64,000 bases of DNA from Bacteriovorax sp. BSW11_IV (lineage in GTDB: Bacteria; Bdellovibrionota; Bacteriovoracia; Bacteriovoracales; Bacteriovoracaceae). The stretch is taken from positions 1 to 64,000 of the forward strand of contig NZ_AUNE01000011.1 in NCBI RefSeq assembly GCF_000447755.1, given 5' to 3'. A program made the translations under genes and the position numbers. Under the pieces are notes generated by a model. The model ran no database searches, was not told the DNA's origin, and saw only the letters and a list, made by a program, of their open reading frames with translations. Positions 61,715 through 64,000 of this stretch are shown piece after piece. Within the stretch, counting starts at the first letter, position 1; each line of letters starts with the position of its first letter.

Positions 61715-61982
61715 GAACGAATTCGAATTCGTAAATATCAGCGGCCGCACTTTGAAGCAAGGAAACGACGCGCTCAAAGTCATTGCCCATTTGTTTACGG
61801 CTCATTTCATGATTGATCCAATTAATACGAATATTGGGATCGATATAATGGGTCAGACACTCCCACAGGGCGTCCATTGACCTATCATAATAATGGGGGA
61901 AGCTCAAAAGTTGCTCAACTTCACGATGAAAATCATCAAGCGAGTACAAAATAGAGCCCATAATTTCTACTTCACGTTTCAT
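61707..61982 (-). CDS. Barstar family protein, orphan
   Basis: The 91-residue protein matches barstar: SLDDFHREVEQLLSFPHYYDRSMDALWECLTHY contains the helix-loop region that binds barnase, and RINWINHEM follows. It inhibits a barnase-like ribonuclease. No ribonuclease gene is adjacent on either strand. ATG 61982 is used; ATG 61961 is an alternative, and neither has a strong ribosome binding site. Confidence 0.85.
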   Translation of the reverse strand: MKREVEIMGSILYSLDDFHREVEQLLSFPHYYDRSMDALWECLTHYIDPNIRINWINHEMSRKQMGNDFERVVSLLQSAAADIYEFEFVLN

Positions 61983-62025
61983 GGCACTTTTTTACTTGGG
62001 TTCATAGTGATGGTCAACTGCGAAA

Positions 62026-62415
62026 CTAGACTTCTTGGAAAACGATATCGGCCATGGGTTTTGGAACAGGCCTTGGCCCAAGCCCGAGGACAAAGTTTTC
62101 AAGGTCTTTTTGTTTGCTCTCGGCCTCAATCAATGCCGAGCGTGTGGCCTTTTTAAGAGAAGGGCAAACCTTCTCAGATTCAAGGGTGCGCAGACGCGAG
62201 ATGTCGTTATCAATGCGTCGTAAGTATTTTTGGATCTGCCCTTTATCGAAGTTCTCTTCATTATGGGCGATGGTAAGGTCCACTTTTTCGAGGTTTAAAG
62301 TGATAGAGTGTTTTAGTCTCGCCACACGGCCTTCTCCAAAAGAACTACAGACCTCAGTAAAGGCCATAATCTTAAGAGAAAATAGAGATAAAAGAACTGC
62401 TATAAATGTTTTCAT
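62026..62415 (-). CDS. Small exported hypothetical protein
   Basis: The 129-residue protein has a signal peptide (KTFIAVLLSLFSLKIMA). The mature part is helical and charged, with Cys near both ends (TEVCSSF, EKVCPSL) likely to form a disulfide. GAGGA precedes the ATG. Family not recognised. It is 44 bases upstream of the barstar gene on the same strand, so it may share its transcript. Confidence 0.65.
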   Translation of the reverse strand: MKTFIAVLLSLFSLKIMAFTEVCSSFGEGRVARLKHSITLNLEKVDLTIAHNEENFDKGQIQKYLRRIDNDISRLRTLESEKVCPSLKKATRSALIEAESKQKDLENFVLGLGPRPVPKPMADIVFQEV

Positions 62416-62585
62416 TTTTATCCTCGTTTTTATGTAAAACTTTGCAGGCCATATGCCACTATTTTTGCCACAATAAGGTGAAATAATGTCAAAATAATAG
62501 ACAATATGATTGTAGTGTAAAAGAGTGGAACAGGATCTAAGTTTTCAGTTACAATAGATTCTGTCCGTTTAAAAAAGGTGTCCCA

Positions 62586-64000
62586 GTGCAAGAAGCGTCT
62601 TCTACCAGACCTTTTAAAAGTTTAAGTGTGAAAATACTCTTGTGGATTTTGCTCACAAGTTCCATGCTCACAACAGTCTTTACTTTCTTCTCACTCTATC
62701 TGGATTATAAAAACGAAACAGATTTGATGGACATCACCGTAGAGCAGATTAGAAAAAGTACGGTATCAAGCCTTGGCCGCTCTCTTTGGGATATTAACCT
62801 TGAACAGGTTGAGGCCCAGATTGATGGGATTATGAAAATCAATGACGTTGTTGAAGTGGCCGTCTTTGATGAAAATGGTGACAAACTTGTCTCTCAAGAA
62901 AAGACCTATAAAAAATCATTTACCAGCAAAAGAGAATTTGAGCTTACGCATTTAACAGTTGAAGGTGAGAAGCATCTTGGAAAACTTTTAATCGTTTTAA
63001 CAGAAGAAAATATCTACGACCGTTTAAAGACAAAAATCATCTATATCTTTCTTACTCAGGCCCTTAAAACATTGATGATCTCTTTTATCATTATCTTGAT
63101 TATCAATCGTTTCATTCTAAAAGATCTAACTAAGCTTTCACTGTTCTTTAAGAATTATGATGAAAAATCTATGGAAGAATATGTCATTCCTAAAAGAGAT
63201 CTTGAAGGCAGCACCTACGATGAGTTGGACATGCTTCACAGTTCTATTGAAAAGATGAATCACGTGATTATAGAATTCAATACCAAGATGAAAGAAGATA
63301 TCGAGAAAAAAGATGTCGAGCTTCAAAGGCAAAAGGCCTATGCTGAAAATGCAAGTCGTCTGGCAAGCTTAGGTGAGATGGCCGGTGGGATCGCTCATGA
63401 GATCAACAATCCATTAATGATTATTTCAAGTTCTTCAGATCTCATTAAGCGCTCATTGACTTTAGAGCAACCTGATCTGCTTAAAATTGAGAATATGAAC
63501 GATAAAATCAAAGCAACAGTAAGACGTGTTGTTGATGTTGTTCAAGGACTTAAGAAAATTGCACGCAATGCAGATGACGATGAATTAATGCCGGTAAAAG
63601 TCGATCATATATTGCATGATGCCACGACTCTGTGTTTTGAAAAATTTAGAAACGATGGCGTTAATCTTTCTGTTCAAGTTAATAATGAATTGATGTCTCA
63701 GCAGGTCTTGTGTCGTGAAATTCAAGTCAGCCAAGTGCTTATCAACCTTTTGAACAACTCGTTTAAGGAGATTGTCGAGAGACCGGATAGCTGGATTAAG
63801 ATTCAAGTTGAAGATAGAGGACAGGATATTGAGTTTGCTGTCATGGACAGTGGAAAAGGGATTCCTGTTGAGATCCGTGATAAAATCTTTGATCCGTTCT
63901 TCACTACTCGTAATCAAGGGGAAGGGACAGGGCTAGGACTTAGTATTTCGCGTACCATTATCGAGCAGCAGGGCAGCCAGCTCCACTTAGATACGGACTG
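62586..64000 (+). CDS. Sensor histidine kinase, truncated by the window end
   Basis: The frame opens at GTG 62586 and is still open at the window edge (471 codons seen). One helix lies at about residues 14-37 and a second near 160-185, bracketing a periplasmic sensor domain (STVSSLGRSLWDINLEQVEAQ). A linker leads to H box GGIAHEINNPLMIIS with His271, N box INLLNNSFKEIV, DSGKGIPVEI, FDPFFTT and GLGLSIS, all intact. AAAGGTG precedes the GTG. A possible promoter, GGAACA-N17-TACAAT, lies at 62527-62555. A receiver could follow beyond 64000. Confidence 0.85.
   Translation, partial: MQEASSTRPFKSLSVKILLWILLTSSMLTTVFTFFSLYLDYKNETDLMDITVEQIRKSTVSSLGRSLWDINLEQVEAQIDGIMKINDVVEVAVFDENGDKLVSQEKTYKKSFTSKREFELTHLTVEGEKHLGKLLIVLTEENIYDRLKTKIIYIFLTQALKTLMISFIIILIINRFILKDLTKLSLFFKNYDEKSMEEYVIPKRDLEGSTYDELDMLHSSIEKMNHVIIEFNTKMKEDIEKKDVELQRQKAYAENASRLASLGEMAGGIAHEINNPLMIISSSSDLIKRSLTLEQPDLLKIENMNDKIKATVRRVVDVVQGLKKIARNADDDELMPVKVDHILHDATTLCFEKFRNDGVNLSVQVNNELMSQQVLCREIQVSQVLINLLNNSFKEIVERPDSWIKIQVEDRGQDIEFAVMDSGKGIPVEIRDKIFDPFFTTRNQGEGTGLGLSISRTIIEQQGSQLHLDTD

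Noticed and set aside
61707-62586. Toxin-antitoxin module around the barstar gene
   Set aside because: The 129-residue neighbour has a signal peptide and no ribonuclease-like catalytic pattern, so no toxin is supported.
1-64000. CRISPR arrays, tRNA or rRNA genes, insertion sequences, prophage
   Set aside because: No regular repeat-spacer pattern, no tRNA-like cloverleaf in the short gaps, and no transposase, integrase or phage structural gene among the proteins.

Overview
The window is 64 kb of a compact bacterial chromosome, low in GC (roughly 35-40% by eye) with about 72 protein genes. I see no rRNA, tRNA, insertion sequence, prophage or CRISPR array, and no stretch over 300 bases lacks a gene. 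The gene style suggests a Bdellovibrionota-type bacterium, most like Bacteriovorax or Halobacteriovorax (inference). It shows low GC with dense GGCC tetramers, many small lipoproteins and exported proteins of unknown function, dispersed two-component parts, RlmG/RlmC/RapA/SrkA/SlyD homologues of proteobacterial type, and a lone MenB.

Layout. 81-8255 (+): a close-packed run with a zinc metallopeptidase overlapping an ATP-grasp ligase, a YihY/BrkB membrane protein, a TerB-repeat protein, MsrA, a COG0523 GTPase, RlmC and a methyltransferase. 8252-14514: an Hpt protein, TruA, a TetR-SDR pair, a lone receiver, a DUF2254 membrane protein and a PH-like protein. 14672-23922: an NSUN-type RNA methyltransferase, a three-gene ABC-2 exporter, HtpX-like peptidase, ThpR, acylphosphatase, SlyD, an EamA transporter and a histidine kinase lacking its phospho-acceptor His. 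23989-38958: MenB, a YbaK-like deacylase, an orphan ABC ATPase, a RluA-type synthase, Lgt, a secreted HExxH protein with a large lipoprotein, an FMN reductase, an AI-2E family permease, RlmG and a metallophosphoesterase.

39078-51900: SerS, an Hpt plus receiver-DHp pair, a variant ParA with a small partner followed by RapA behind a hairpin, a 7TM-DISM kinase / HD-GYP-like / lipoprotein operon, an HCCA-isomerase-like protein, a cyclophilin and SrkA. 52064-64000: a divergent SelO-like protein with peptidase E, a ChpT-like phosphotransferase with an OmpR-type regulator, aconitase, a membrane-tethered YceI protein, a MocR regulator, an orphan barstar and a histidine kinase cut by the window end.

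Themes. Signalling is prominent: eleven two-component or c-di-GMP-type proteins, of which about half lack a normal catalytic part (Glu for His, DHp without ATPase, degenerate receivers, degenerate ATPase, degenerate GYP). At least seven genes carry a -10-like box 6-7 bases before the start codon with no ribosome binding site, the signature of leaderless transcripts. Ten of about seventeen convergent gene pairs overlap at their stop codons. The palindrome GGCC is several-fold over-represented. No clear mobile or defence island is present. The best candidates for new biology are the leaderless genes, the GGCC bias, the hairpin that hides the rapA ribosome binding site, the SelO-like/PepE pair, and the atypical phosphorelay parts.
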